Positions 15,838 to 25,197 of a DNA stretch of 64,000 bases are shown here, piece by piece. A program made the translations under genes and the position numbers. Origin of the DNA: Novosphingobium aureum (GTDB lineage Bacteria > Pseudomonadota > Alphaproteobacteria > Sphingomonadales > Sphingomonadaceae); NCBI RefSeq assembly GCF_015865035.1, contig NZ_JADZGI010000004.1, forward strand, positions 212,990 through 276,989, given 5' to 3'. The notes below the pieces were generated by a model. The model saw only the letters and a program-made list of their open reading frames with translations. It was not told where the DNA came from and did no database searches. Each line of letters opens with the position of its first letter. The stretch's first letter is position 1.

Positions 15838-17373
15838 ATGGCGCTGGGGCCGCGACTGGATCTGCGTCAGAGCCAGTCGCTGGTCATGACGCCGCAGCTG
15901 CAGCAGGCGATCAAGCTGCTGGCGCTGTCCAATCTCGAGATCGAGACCTTCATTTCCGATGCGCTGGAAGCGAACCCGCTGCTCGATCTCGGCAGCGCCG
16001 GGGCTGTGGGCGATGGCGAGGGCGGTGAGCCGGAGGTGGACCTGCGCCGTACGACGCCCGAGCGCTCCGATGCCGACCGGCTGATCGGCGAGGGGCGCGG
16101 CGGCGAAGACCAGCCGCTCGACATCGATCCCGCCGGAATCGATGCTGACCGCGACACCGGCGACGGGCAGGGCGAGCCTCGCCATGGACCGGACGCGAGC
16201 GGGGCAGATGCCGAATGGGGTTCGGCGCTGGTCGGCTCGGGCAGCGAGACGGGGCCGGGGCTCGACGAGCGCGAGGGGGCGGGGCCGAGCCTTGCCGAAC
16301 ACCTCGAGGCACAGGTCGGCGCCGCCGCGCCCGATGCGCTCACGGCGGCGGTTGCGCGCTACATCATCGGCCAGCTCGACGATGCCGGGTACCTCGCTGC
16401 GGGCAACGAGGAGCTGGCCAGCGACCTTGGCATCGAGGTCGCGCAGGTGCGCGCAGCACTGAAAGTCGTGCAGTCACTCGATCCCACCGGCGTTGGCGCG
16501 CGCGATCTCGCCGAATGCATTGCGCTCCAGGCAATCGAGGCAGATCGCTACGATCCGTGCATGGCGCGGCTGATCGAGAATCTCGACCTCGTCGCGCGCG
16601 GCGATGTCTCGCGCCTCAAGCGTCTGTGCAACGTCGACGACGAGGACTTCGCCGAGATGCTGGCCGAACTGCGCAGTTACGACCCGCGCCCGGGGCTACG
16701 GTTCGGCGGCGAGCCGGGCGGCGCGGTCACGCCCGACATCCTGCTGGTGCCCGTCGCCGGGGGTGGCTGGGACCTGCGGCTCAATCAGGCCAGCCTGCCG
16801 CGCCTCGTGGTCAACCGCGAGTACTACGTCGAGCTTCGCGGCTCTTGCGCAGACAAGGGTGCGCGCGGCTGGCTTTCGGAAAAGCTCGCCGATGCCAACT
16901 GGCTGATCAAGGCGCTCGACCAGCGCCAGAAGACGATCCTCAAGGTCGCGAGCGAACTGGTGCGCCATCAGGAGGGCTTCTTCCGTCACGGCGTCGCGCA
17001 TCTCAAGCCGCTGACCCTGCGCACCGTGGCAGAGGCGATCGGTATGCACGAATCGACCGTCAGCCGCGTGACCTCGAACAAGTATCTCAACTGCCCGCGC
17101 GGGACCTTCGAGCTCAAGTACTTCTTCGGCTCGGGCGTGGCCTCGGCTGACGGCGAGGGCGGGGCTTCGGCCGAGGCGGTCAAGGCCGCGATCCGGCAGC
17201 TGATCGATGCCGAGGACCCCAAGGCGATCCTGTCCGACGATGCCCTCGTCGAACTGCTCAAGGCCAAGGGTTTCGAGCTGGCCCGGCGCACGGTGGCGAA
17301 GTATCGCGAGGCGATCGGTCTTGGCAGTTCGGTCCAGCGCCGCCGCCAGAAAAAGCTCGCGACGCGCGGCTGA
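15838..17373 (+). CDS. rpoN: RNA polymerase sigma-54 factor
   Basis: 511 aa. Region I at the N-terminus is the Gln/Leu-rich activator-contact segment (LRQSQSLVMTPQLQQAIKLL). An acidic Gly/Asp/Glu-rich region II of about 100 residues follows, then the core-binding and DNA-binding domains. The helix-turn-helix 'TVAEAIGMHESTVSRVTSNKY' segment and the RpoN box ARRTVAKYRE (about residues 482-491), which reads the -24 promoter element, are intact. Co-directional with lptB. Confidence 0.97.
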   Translation: MALGPRLDLRQSQSLVMTPQLQQAIKLLALSNLEIETFISDALEANPLLDLGSAGAVGDGEGGEPEVDLRRTTPERSDADRLIGEGRGGEDQPLDIDPAGIDADRDTGDGQGEPRHGPDASGADAEWGSALVGSGSETGPGLDEREGAGPSLAEHLEAQVGAAAPDALTAAVARYIIGQLDDAGYLAAGNEELASDLGIEVAQVRAALKVVQSLDPTGVGARDLAECIALQAIEADRYDPCMARLIENLDLVARGDVSRLKRLCNVDDEDFAEMLAELRSYDPRPGLRFGGEPGGAVTPDILLVPVAGGGWDLRLNQASLPRLVVNREYYVELRGSCADKGARGWLSEKLADANWLIKALDQRQKTILKVASELVRHQEGFFRHGVAHLKPLTLRTVAEAIGMHESTVSRVTSNKYLNCPRGTFELKYFFGSGVASADGEGGASAEAVKAAIRQLIDAEDPKAILSDDALVELLKAKGFELARRTVAKYREAIGLGSSVQRRRQKKLATRG

Positions 17374-17545
17374 AACGGGCGGGTCCGGCCGCTGTTCGCG
17401 GTGATGTGACTGCTCCCGCGAGATTTTTATTCCCAACCGATCCGGTTGTGTTACCTTGTCTCATCGCAAGAAGGCCCCGGGCAGATCGCTCCAGGTTCAG
17501 GAACGCGCTGCAAATCGACGGGCCTCGATAGAGGAGAGCAAGGCC

Positions 17546-18229
17546 ATGTCGTATGTTGATGCGAGAAGTGATGCGCGCAGCCGTCTGATGACCGGCGGGG
17601 TGGTTGCCGGTCTGCAGGTCGCCCTGGCGCTCGCGGTATTGAGCGGGTTCGCGGTCCGCGATTTCGTCCGCGAAAACAGGACGCCGCTCGCGAGCGAATT
17701 CTTCCCGACAACGCCGCCGCCAAAGCCCGTCGAGGACCCGATCGTCGAGCCGGAGCAGACGGTGAGCACAACCCCGCCGATCACCGCGCCCGACACCATG
17801 CTCGACATCGCGCCGCCCGTGACCTTCCAGGTTGCGCCCGTTCTTCCCGATCTGCCCACGACGCCGCTCGTCAAGCTGCCGCAGCCAAGCGTGCCGACGG
17901 TCACCCCCAAACCCACGAGCCCTGCCTTCGAACCTGTGGCGGCACGTCCGCGCGGCGACGTCGGGTCCTGGATCACGACCTCGGACTATCCCAGCCGTGA
18001 ACTGCGCGAGGGTCATGAGGGACTGGTGCGTTTCCGCCTCTCGGTCGACGCGCGCGGCCGTGCGAGCGACTGCGCGATCACCGGTTCGAGCGGCTACCCA
18101 GCGCTCGATCAGGCGACCTGCAAGTACGCCATGCGCCGGGCCCGCTTCGACCCGGCGAGCGACGCTGCGGGGCAGGCCAGTGCGGGCACCTGGGACAGCG
18201 CTGTGCGCTGGGTTATCCCCAAGGATTGA
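17546..18229 (+). CDS. tonB: Energy transducer TonB
   Basis: 227 aa. Transmits proton-motive force from ExbBD to outer-membrane receptors such as the two encoded in this window. It has one N-terminal membrane helix (about residues 16-36), a Pro/Val/Thr-rich periplasm-spanning linker (about 50-135), and a C-terminal TonB domain with 'YPSRELREGHEGLVRFRLSVD' and 'SSGYPALDQATCKYAMRRARF'. GAGGAG precedes the ATG. No exbB or exbD nearby. Confidence 0.9.
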   Translation: MSYVDARSDARSRLMTGGVVAGLQVALALAVLSGFAVRDFVRENRTPLASEFFPTTPPPKPVEDPIVEPEQTVSTTPPITAPDTMLDIAPPVTFQVAPVLPDLPTTPLVKLPQPSVPTVTPKPTSPAFEPVAARPRGDVGSWITTSDYPSRELREGHEGLVRFRLSVDARGRASDCAITGSSGYPALDQATCKYAMRRARFDPASDAAGQASAGTWDSAVRWVIPKD

Positions 18230-18293
18230 ACTGGTCGGACTAATACGTCTACACAGCAGGCAGAATCGCCCACCCTGGGCGGCTGACGCCTTT

Positions 18294-18332
18294 CCCTCCC
18301 TCGCGGGATTGCCCTGCGGGGGAGGGGCTTTT
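18294..18332. terminator. Intrinsic terminator after tonB
   Basis: Near-perfect 14-15 bp GC stem (18294-18307 with 18312-18326) with a 4-base ATTG loop, followed by GCTTTT. Lies between the convergent ends of tonB (18229) and the glycosyltransferase (18350). Confidence 0.85.
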
Positions 18333-18349
18333 CGGCTTCGAAATAACCT

Positions 18350-20596
18350 TCATGTTACGTCAAAGCCTGTCGGCGGCAGACCCTCGACCCGGCGGCGGTG
18401 CATGGTTTCCAGCGCTGTTTCGAAATCTGCGGTGTACGTTTGCGTGTCGAACAGCGGGCAGGTGTGCCGTTCCGCATGGAGACGCGCACGCAGCGCGGCG
18501 AGGGCCTGCGGATGGTGGACGAGCGAGAGTGCCAGCGCCTCGTAATCCCCTTCGCTTTCGACCACCAATTCGGGGATGCCCGCAGAGCTCACCAGACTGG
18601 CGGCGACGCGGGCGGCGAACTGCTGCCCGGCGAGAGTGAGCACCGGCAGCCCGGCCCAGAGCGCATCGCTCGCGGTCGTATGGGCATTGACGGCAAAGGT
18701 ATCGAGAAACAGGTCGGCGAGCGCGAGACGCCCGAGGTGCTCGGCCTGAGGCAGGGTGGGTGCGAAGACCAGTCGCGCCGGATCGATGCCGCGCGCCTGC
18801 GCCTCGCGTGCGAGATTCGCCTCGGCCCACGGGTTCGAGCGCAGCAGCCAGAGTACCGATCCCTCGACTGCACCGAGCAGGCGCATCCAGATGTCCCATT
18901 CGCGGGGCGAGATCTTGTAGCTGTGGTTGAAGCTGGCGAAGACGAAGCCTTCCTCGGGCAAGCCGTGCGCAGCGCGACCCTTGCTGTCGGGGATGATGGT
19001 GCGGGCATCGTCATTGGCCTGATAGCAGTGAGGAAGCCGCACGATGTTCTCGCAGAAGAAGGGCTCGAGCGCGGGCGGCAGGCTCACCGCATCAGCGATG
19101 AAGTAGTCCATGCAAGGGTGCCCGAGCGTGCCGGGATAGCCCATGTAGCCAACCTGCACGGGGGCAAGGCGCTGCCCGAAGAGCCGGGTGCGGGTGCCGC
19201 GGGTATAGCCCTTGAGGTCGAGCGCGATGTCGAGCCCGTTGGCGTGGGCGAGGCTGCAGACCTCCTCGTCGGCCATCGCGCCGATCTCGGTGAAGGCGTC
19301 AACATGACGCAGTAGCTCGATGCGCCTGGCATCGGTCTCGCGCACCGGGCCGTAGCTGTAGAGGCGCACCTCGAAGCGGGCGCGGTCGTGGCAGCGGAAC
19401 AGGCCGCTCATCAGGTACATCGTCGCGTGGTCGTGGAAGTCGGCGGAGAAGTAGCCGAGGCGGATGCGCCCATCGCGTGCCGGTGGTGGGGAGGGTAGTG
19501 CGGGCGCTGCCGGGCAATGGGCGAAGAGGACCTGCGCACAGGCTTTCGAACGCTCGAACTGGTGCGCAGGATCGTCGCGGAAGGGCAGCGAGGCGAAGGG
19601 CTGGACCGCGGCGACCTCGGGCCCTTGCGTCAGCGCATATTCCGCGCGCGCGTGCCAGTCGCACATGTGCGCTTCCTCGAAGAGCGCCTGCAGCCGCGCC
19701 GAGCCATCGGTGGGATCGCGTGTGAGCGCGGCGCGAAAGGCATTGGCCGCGCCCGCATGGTCGCCGAGCAGGACCAGCGCCTTGCCCTTGTTCACCAGCG
19801 CCTGTCCCTCGAGCGGCGAGCCGGGCGTGCCCGGGCAGGCGAGCGCACGCTCGAAAGCCGCGAGCGCTGGCTGCGCCTCGCCGCGCCGCAGCAGTTCGCC
19901 GCCCATGTTGTTGTGCGCATCGCCATGGTCGGGAGCGAGGTTGACCGCCCATTCGAAGCAGGCCAGCGCATCGGCGCTGCGGCCCGTGCGGGCGTGGAGA
20001 TTGGCGAGGTTATAGTAAGCGTCGACATAGTCGGGATCGAGCGCGATGGCCTCGCCGTAGAACTGGGCGGCCTCCCCCTCGCGCGCGGTCTGTTCGAGCA
20101 GGTTGGCAAGGTTGTAGCGGGCCTCGGCATAGAGCGGGGCGCTCGCGATCAGCTCGCGGTAGATCGCTTCGGCCTCGTCATCGCGGTGCTGGCGGCGCAG
20201 CGCAATGGCGAGGTTGTTGGCGCTCGCGGCAGCGCCCGGGTCGCAGCGCAGGGCCTGACGAAAGGCCTTTTCCGCTCCTGCGTTCTCGCCGAGCGCGAGC
20301 AGGGCTGCACCGAGCAGGTTGTGCACACCGTGCACGCCCGGAAACTCGCGCGCGAGCATCGCGCCCTCGCGCGCGGCATCGTCCATGCGCCCACTGCGAT
20401 AGGCCTCGACCAGTGCGTCGAAGCGCAGCTGTGCGGGCGTGCCCCGAGGGCGGTCGAGCGCAGCGAGAGCCGAACGCGCGCGGCGATTTGCGGGGTGGCG
20501 CTCCAGCACTTCATGGTAGATCTCGCGCGCGGCCTCGGCATCGCCGCGCCGCGCCGCGCCGCGGGCCTTGATAAGCAGTGTCTCGAGGCCGCTCAT
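18350..20596 (-). CDS. TPR-containing O-linked N-acetylglucosamine transferase-like protein (GT41/SPINDLY type)
   Basis: 748 aa. The N-terminal half (about residues 1-320) is a run of tetratricopeptide repeats, e.g. 'AEARYNLANLLEQTAREGEA' and 'VDAYYNLANLHARTGRSADA'. The C-terminal half (about 375-735) is the OGT/SPY catalytic region with 'GYFSADFHDHATMYLM', 'VQVGYMGYPGTLGHPCMDY' and 'DLFLDTFAVNAHTTASDALW'. Bacterial members glycosylate proteins, sometimes flagellin or adhesins, but the acceptor here is unknown. The start MSGLETLL has AGGAG close upstream; the longer frame adds 20 basic residues. Monocistronic. Confidence 0.88.
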   Translation of the reverse strand: MSGLETLLIKARGAARRGDAEAAREIYHEVLERHPANRRARSALAALDRPRGTPAQLRFDALVEAYRSGRMDDAAREGAMLAREFPGVHGVHNLLGAALLALGENAGAEKAFRQALRCDPGAAASANNLAIALRRQHRDDEAEAIYRELIASAPLYAEARYNLANLLEQTAREGEAAQFYGEAIALDPDYVDAYYNLANLHARTGRSADALACFEWAVNLAPDHGDAHNNMGGELLRRGEAQPALAAFERALACPGTPGSPLEGQALVNKGKALVLLGDHAGAANAFRAALTRDPTDGSARLQALFEEAHMCDWHARAEYALTQGPEVAAVQPFASLPFRDDPAHQFERSKACAQVLFAHCPAAPALPSPPPARDGRIRLGYFSADFHDHATMYLMSGLFRCHDRARFEVRLYSYGPVRETDARRIELLRHVDAFTEIGAMADEEVCSLAHANGLDIALDLKGYTRGTRTRLFGQRLAPVQVGYMGYPGTLGHPCMDYFIADAVSLPPALEPFFCENIVRLPHCYQANDDARTIIPDSKGRAAHGLPEEGFVFASFNHSYKISPREWDIWMRLLGAVEGSVLWLLRSNPWAEANLAREAQARGIDPARLVFAPTLPQAEHLGRLALADLFLDTFAVNAHTTASDALWAGLPVLTLAGQQFAARVAASLVSSAGIPELVVESEGDYEALALSLVHHPQALAALRARLHAERHTCPLFDTQTYTADFETALETMHRRRVEGLPPTGFDVT

Positions 20597-20786
20597 CTCC
20601 TGCCTTTCCTTCCCCGCGCCTTTGTTCGCGCCAAAGGCTATGCGGGCATGGTGCATGGACGGTTAGCGAGCCTCTCCGTAAAATTTCGTGGAGCGGCTTG
20701 CGGAGCTTCATCTTGTGCCATGGTCTGCTGGCACGATCGGCGCTAATCTTCGACACTCGCGGTCGATGCCGTGAAGGGGGACAAGA

Positions 20787-22070
20787 GTGCTCAACGAACA
20801 TGACCTGCGCCGGCGCATCGTCGGGGAAATGCACCTGAGGCGCTGGCCGCACGTCTGTGCCCCATCGACGATCGTGCAGTTCGTGCGTGTGCTCGAACCC
20901 GGAGAGCGCGAGGCCGAGCTGCGCGCGGTCGCTACGCTGCCTGCGGGCGGTACGCGCGGACGCAGCGAAAATCCGCGTCACCGCGAGGGGACGCTGGGGC
21001 CGGGCATCGTCTTCGGCTGGGAGCGCCAGAGCGAGGCGAGCACGACGACGGTGTTCTTCGACCGCCTGCTCGTCGACGAGGCAGGCCGCTTCGCGCCCGA
21101 CCCCGCTGCGCTCGAGGCGCTGGGCTGGGCCAAGGGACTGCCGGGCAAGGTCCTGCGCGCGATCCGGGTGCTGATCGTACCCGACGAGGCTGCGGCGCAG
21201 CGTCTGATCCCGGCGATGGGCTACGATCCGCTCGACCTCGTGAGCTGTCACATCTCGTGTCAGGGCGGCGAGGAAGCCGCACGCGTCTGGTCCGACTTCC
21301 GCTTTCGCGACGAAGGCTACGGGCAGATCCTCGTCGCGGCGAACGGCATGGCGGGCGGCGATCTCTCGCGCTCGGTGCAGCGGCTGCAGGAGCTGGGCAA
21401 CTATCGTAATCTCGCCTTGCTCGGCCTGCCGATGGCGCAGGATGGCTGGCAGGTGCTCGACCGCATCGAGGACGAGTTGAGCGTGCTGACCGCGCAGGTC
21501 GCGCGACCCGAGGTGCGCGACGACGATTTGCTAAGCGAGGTGACGCGTCTCTCTGCCGATCTGATCACGCATGCCACGCGGATCGACTATCGCCTCAGCG
21601 CCACTGAGGCCTATGCCACGATCGTCGAGGACCGGCTCGAGGGACTGCACATCCGCAATTGTCCCGGGCACCCTTCGCTGGCCGACTTCACCCAGCGCCG
21701 CTTCCTGCCCGCGATGCGGACCTGTGCTGCCCACCGGCGGCGGCAGGAGCAGCTCGCGCAGCGGACCGAGCGGCTGGTCTCGCTTCTGCGCACCCGCGTC
21801 GAGACCCGCATCGAGAACCAGAACGGGCGCCTGCTGGCCTCGATGGAGCGCTCGAGCACGCGCCAGCTGCGCCTGCAGCAACTGGTCGAGGGGCTCTCGG
21901 TCGTGGCGCTCAGCTATTACGGCATCAGCCTGATCGCGAAGATGCTCGAAGGGGTCGAAATGCTGCACCCCGCCTTCCACGCGCATCTGGTGGTGGCGGT
22001 GCTGACGCCGGTCATGGTGGCCGCGATGTATTTCGGGCTGCACCACCTCAAGAAGCGCATCCTCGACTGA
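20787..22070 (+). CDS. DUF3422 family membrane-anchored protein
   Basis: 427 aa, GTG start behind GGGGG. Largely helical soluble domain with the DUF3422 opening (MLNEHDLRRRIVGEMHLRRWP), the central 'LVSCHISCQGGEEAARVWSDF' and 'YRLSATEAYATIVEDRLEGL', and a basic coiled-coil-like segment (about residues 315-365). Two C-terminal membrane helices (about 370-390 and 398-418) end in a Lys/Arg tail. Alphaproteobacterial family of unknown function. It has its own promoter region (20597-20786), in which I see no further element. Confidence 0.85.
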   Translation: MLNEHDLRRRIVGEMHLRRWPHVCAPSTIVQFVRVLEPGEREAELRAVATLPAGGTRGRSENPRHREGTLGPGIVFGWERQSEASTTTVFFDRLLVDEAGRFAPDPAALEALGWAKGLPGKVLRAIRVLIVPDEAAAQRLIPAMGYDPLDLVSCHISCQGGEEAARVWSDFRFRDEGYGQILVAANGMAGGDLSRSVQRLQELGNYRNLALLGLPMAQDGWQVLDRIEDELSVLTAQVARPEVRDDDLLSEVTRLSADLITHATRIDYRLSATEAYATIVEDRLEGLHIRNCPGHPSLADFTQRRFLPAMRTCAAHRRRQEQLAQRTERLVSLLRTRVETRIENQNGRLLASMERSSTRQLRLQQLVEGLSVVALSYYGISLIAKMLEGVEMLHPAFHAHLVVAVLTPVMVAAMYFGLHHLKKRILD

Positions 22071-22095
22071 CCGGGGCCAGCCCCATAGTGGAAGA

Positions 22096-23607
22096 TCAGC
22101 CTTTCGCGCTAAAATGGCGTGCGAGCGTGTCCGCGTGCGTCGGCATGGCGCCAGCCGTCTGCGCGATCACCTTGTGCATGGCGCGCAGCACGTTCGCGCG
22201 CTCGGCGGCGGGCATGGCGTGGGCGAGCGGATCGTGGCCTTGGGGCTCGATCCCCTGTCCGAGCAGCACCGAGAGCCAGCTGTCGCGGTTGAAAACCGGC
22301 GAATCGCGCTCGATCACTCGCCCGCTCGAACGGAACAGCTCGATGCGCGCGCGCAAGCTGTCGGGTAGGGGGAGCGTGCGGCAGTGGCGCCAGAACGGCG
22401 TGTCGTCGCGCGCATTGGTGGCATAGTGCAGCACGAGGAAGTCGCGCACGCCGTCCCACTCCTGCGCGACGAGCGTGTTGTATTCCGCGCGCGTGGCCGG
22501 GTCCATGTCGCGGCCCGGGAACAGCGACAGCAGTCGGGCGATACCGGTCTGGATGAGGTGCAGGCTGGTCGATTCGAGCGGTTCGAGGAACCCCGAGGCG
22601 AGCCCGATCGAGACCACGTTGTGCGACCAGGCCTGTTCGCGCCGTCCGGTGGTAAAGCGGATCAGCCGCGGCTCGGCGCCCGGTTCGGCCTCGAGGTTGG
22701 CGAGCAGTTCGGCGCGTGCGCTTTCTTCGTCGATGAAGCTGCTCGCAAAGACGAGGCCGTTGCCAAGGCGATGCTGCAGCGGGATGCGCCATTGCCAGCC
22801 CGCGTTCCGAGCGCTGGCACGGGTATAGGGAAGCGGCGGTCCGGCAGGGGCGGTGGGGACCGCCAGCGCACGGTCGCAAGGCAGCCATCGTGACCAGTCG
22901 CAGTAAGGCACGTCGAGTGCCTTGCCGATCAGCAGCGCGGCAAACCCGGTGCAGTCGATGAACAGGTCCGCTTCGAGGCGGCGCCCGTCCTCCAGCACCA
23001 GCGCGTCGACGTTGCCGTTCTCGCCATCGCGTTCGACCGAGGCGATGCGTCCTTCGTGGCGCACTACACCCTGGGCTTCTGCGCGCCGACGCAGGAACGC
23101 GGCGTAGAGTCCGGCATCGAAATGATAGGCGTGGCTGAAGGTCGACCAGACCGATCCCTTGGTCGCATTGGCGGGCGGCGGCGCGAAGCGGCCCTGGCGC
23201 GCGGCCATGGTGGCGAGGCAGTACTCGGCAAGCGGCGTCTCGTCGCCCCTTGCGCGCTGGGCGAGCCAGTGCTGGTGGAACGCGACTGGGCCGAAGTCGT
23301 CGCCATGGCGGCCGAAGGGGTGCAGGTAGCGCGCGCCCTTGTGGCGCCAGTCGACGAACTCGATGCCCAGCTTAAAGGTGCCCTGCGTCGCCTTGACGAA
23401 CTCGGCCTCGTCGATGCCGAGCATCTGGTTGAAGATGCGGATCGGCGGGATCGTCGCCTCGCCCACGCCGACGGTGCCGATTGCGTCGGATTCGACGAGC
23501 TCGATGGCAATCCCGGTACCTTGCAGCGTGCGGGCGAGGGCCGCTGCGCTCATCCAGCCTGCGCTGCCGCCCCCGGCGATGACGACGCGGCTGATCGGCG
23601 CGCTCAT
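22096..23607 (-). CDS. Flavin-dependent tryptophan-halogenase-family protein 1
   Basis: 503 aa. FADH2-dependent halogenases oxidise chloride or bromide and halogenate an aromatic ring. The FAD motif GGGSAGW (residues 12-18), the essential lysine of the PrnA family (K79 in GTFKLGIEF) and the signature WQWRIP are all present, as is the EPLEST segment near the active site. Start overlaps the stop of the neighbouring paralogue by four bases (ATGA), so both are co-translated. Copies next to TonB receptors in sphingomonads, Caulobacter and Xanthomonas probably do not use free tryptophan; the substrate is unknown. Confidence 0.93.
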   Translation of the reverse strand: MSAPISRVVIAGGGSAGWMSAAALARTLQGTGIAIELVESDAIGTVGVGEATIPPIRIFNQMLGIDEAEFVKATQGTFKLGIEFVDWRHKGARYLHPFGRHGDDFGPVAFHQHWLAQRARGDETPLAEYCLATMAARQGRFAPPPANATKGSVWSTFSHAYHFDAGLYAAFLRRRAEAQGVVRHEGRIASVERDGENGNVDALVLEDGRRLEADLFIDCTGFAALLIGKALDVPYCDWSRWLPCDRALAVPTAPAGPPLPYTRASARNAGWQWRIPLQHRLGNGLVFASSFIDEESARAELLANLEAEPGAEPRLIRFTTGRREQAWSHNVVSIGLASGFLEPLESTSLHLIQTGIARLLSLFPGRDMDPATRAEYNTLVAQEWDGVRDFLVLHYATNARDDTPFWRHCRTLPLPDSLRARIELFRSSGRVIERDSPVFNRDSWLSVLLGQGIEPQGHDPLAHAMPAAERANVLRAMHKVIAQTAGAMPTHADTLARHFSAKG

Positions 23608-25118
23608 GCCGGGACCTTCGCGGCGCAGGTCTTCTCGATGAAATAGGCGTGGTCGGGCATCTTGGCGGCAGCCTGCGCGAGCACGTCGCGGCGCTGGTCG
23701 AGCGTTGCGCGCAGCCGCTCCTCGGGAACGATCGCGGCGCGTGGATTGCTCGCGCGCGGAATGATCCCCTGACCGAGCAGGATCGAGACCCAGCTCGGCT
23801 CCTGATGCGATTCGAGGTCGGAGAGCGGCACGCGCCCGCTTGCATCCCACGCCGAGAGCTTGGCCATCAGCGTCTCGGGCAGGTCCATCGTCGCGACCTC
23901 GCGCCAGAGCGGTTCGGCGCGGCGTGAGCGGCAGTAGTGCGCGATGATGAAGTCACGGATGCGCTCGTACTCGAGCGCGGTCTGGCGGTTGTACTCGGCC
24001 GCCAGCGCCGGGTCGGGCCGCGCGCCGGGGAGGAATTCGAGCAGGCGGTTCACGCCGGTCTGGATAAGCTGGATCGCGGTCGATTCGAGCGGTTCGAGAA
24101 AGCCCGCGGCAAGGCCGATGGCAACGACGTTGCCGTCCCAGAAGCGCTCGCGGCGACCGGGGGTGAAGCGAAGCAGGCGCGGCTCTGCGAGCGGCTCGCC
24201 GTCGAGACCTTCGAGCAGCTGCGCCACCGCCTCGTCGTCGGAGATGAAGCGGCTGGCGTAGACGTGGCCGTTGCCGGTGCGGCTTTGCAACGGGATGCGC
24301 CACTGCCAGCCGGCGCTTTTCGCACTCGAGCGGGTGAAGGGGGTGAAACGTCCCGCGCGCGCACTCGGCACGGCGGCGGCGCGGTCGCAGGGGAGCCATG
24401 CGCTCCAGTCCTCGTAGCCGATTTCGCGGGTCCCTGCGAGCAGGAGCGAGGCAAAGCCGGTGCAGTCGATGAAGATGTCGCCCTCGACGCGGCGCTCGCC
24501 ATTGAGCGAGAGCGCGCTGATAAGGCCGGTTTCGCCGTCGCGCTCGACATGTTCGATGCGGCCCTCGATGCGCATGACGCCCTGACCTTGCGCAATGCGG
24601 CGCAGATAGGCGGCGTAAAGGCTCGCGTCGAAGTGGAAGGCGTGGCGGAACTGGGCGGCCTCGCCCGAGAGCGCCTCGTGCGGTGCGAAACGGTCGCGCG
24701 AGGCGAGCGCATAGGGCATCGACCAGTTGTCGATCGCATCCATCGCGCCGCGTTGGGCAAGGTGAAGCCAGTACTGGTGGGCGGGAAGACCGGCGATGTC
24801 GGGTCCGAAGTCGCCGAAGCCGTGGAAGTGGCGATTGCCGACCTCACCCCAGTCGACGAACTCGATGCCCAGCTTGAAGGTGCCGTTGGTGGCCGCAACG
24901 AAATCGGGCTCGTGAATGCCGAGAAAGCGGTTGAGGTCGCCGATGAGCGGGACGGTGGCCTCGCCCACCCCGATGATGCCGATCTCCTCGGATTCGACGA
25001 GGGTGATCTGCGCCGCACTGGCGGGCAGGGCGCGGGACAGCACTGCGGCGGCTATCCAGCCTGCGCTGCCGCCGCCGGCGATGACGAAACGGGTCGGGGC
25101 TGTCTCTTGCCCGGTCAT
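23604..25118 (-). CDS. Flavin-dependent tryptophan-halogenase-family protein 2
   Basis: 504 aa, about the same length as the paralogue downstream and clearly homologous along its whole length. GGGSAGW (residues 15-21), catalytic lysine K82 in GTFKLGIEF, WQWRIP and EPLEST are intact, so it should be active. Most differences lie in the substrate-facing middle part, suggesting a different substrate or site. Start ATG at 25118 has AGGAG upstream. Located 80 bases after the TonB receptor on the same strand, with a hairpin in the gap. Confidence 0.93.
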   Translation of the reverse strand: MTGQETAPTRFVIAGGGSAGWIAAAVLSRALPASAAQITLVESEEIGIIGVGEATVPLIGDLNRFLGIHEPDFVAATNGTFKLGIEFVDWGEVGNRHFHGFGDFGPDIAGLPAHQYWLHLAQRGAMDAIDNWSMPYALASRDRFAPHEALSGEAAQFRHAFHFDASLYAAYLRRIAQGQGVMRIEGRIEHVERDGETGLISALSLNGERRVEGDIFIDCTGFASLLLAGTREIGYEDWSAWLPCDRAAAVPSARAGRFTPFTRSSAKSAGWQWRIPLQSRTGNGHVYASRFISDDEAVAQLLEGLDGEPLAEPRLLRFTPGRRERFWDGNVVAIGLAAGFLEPLESTAIQLIQTGVNRLLEFLPGARPDPALAAEYNRQTALEYERIRDFIIAHYCRSRRAEPLWREVATMDLPETLMAKLSAWDASGRVPLSDLESHQEPSWVSILLGQGIIPRASNPRAAIVPEERLRATLDQRRDVLAQAAAKMPDHAYFIEKTCAAKVPA

Positions 25119-25142
25119 GCCACTTCTCCTGCACCTCGGTTC

Positions 25143-25178
25143 GGCCCCGGCCCTCAGGAGGAGCTGCGGGTCGGGGCC
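25143..25178 (-). terminator. Hairpin between TonB receptor and halogenase pair
   Basis: GGCCCCG (25143-25149) pairs with CGGGGCC (25172-25178), extended inward by CCC/GGG and CAG/CTG, just after the receptor stop. It would terminate most receptor transcripts and lower expression of the halogenases relative to the receptor, if they share a promoter. Confidence 0.6.
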
Positions 25179-25197
25179 TTGGGAGGAGCCGGTGGTA

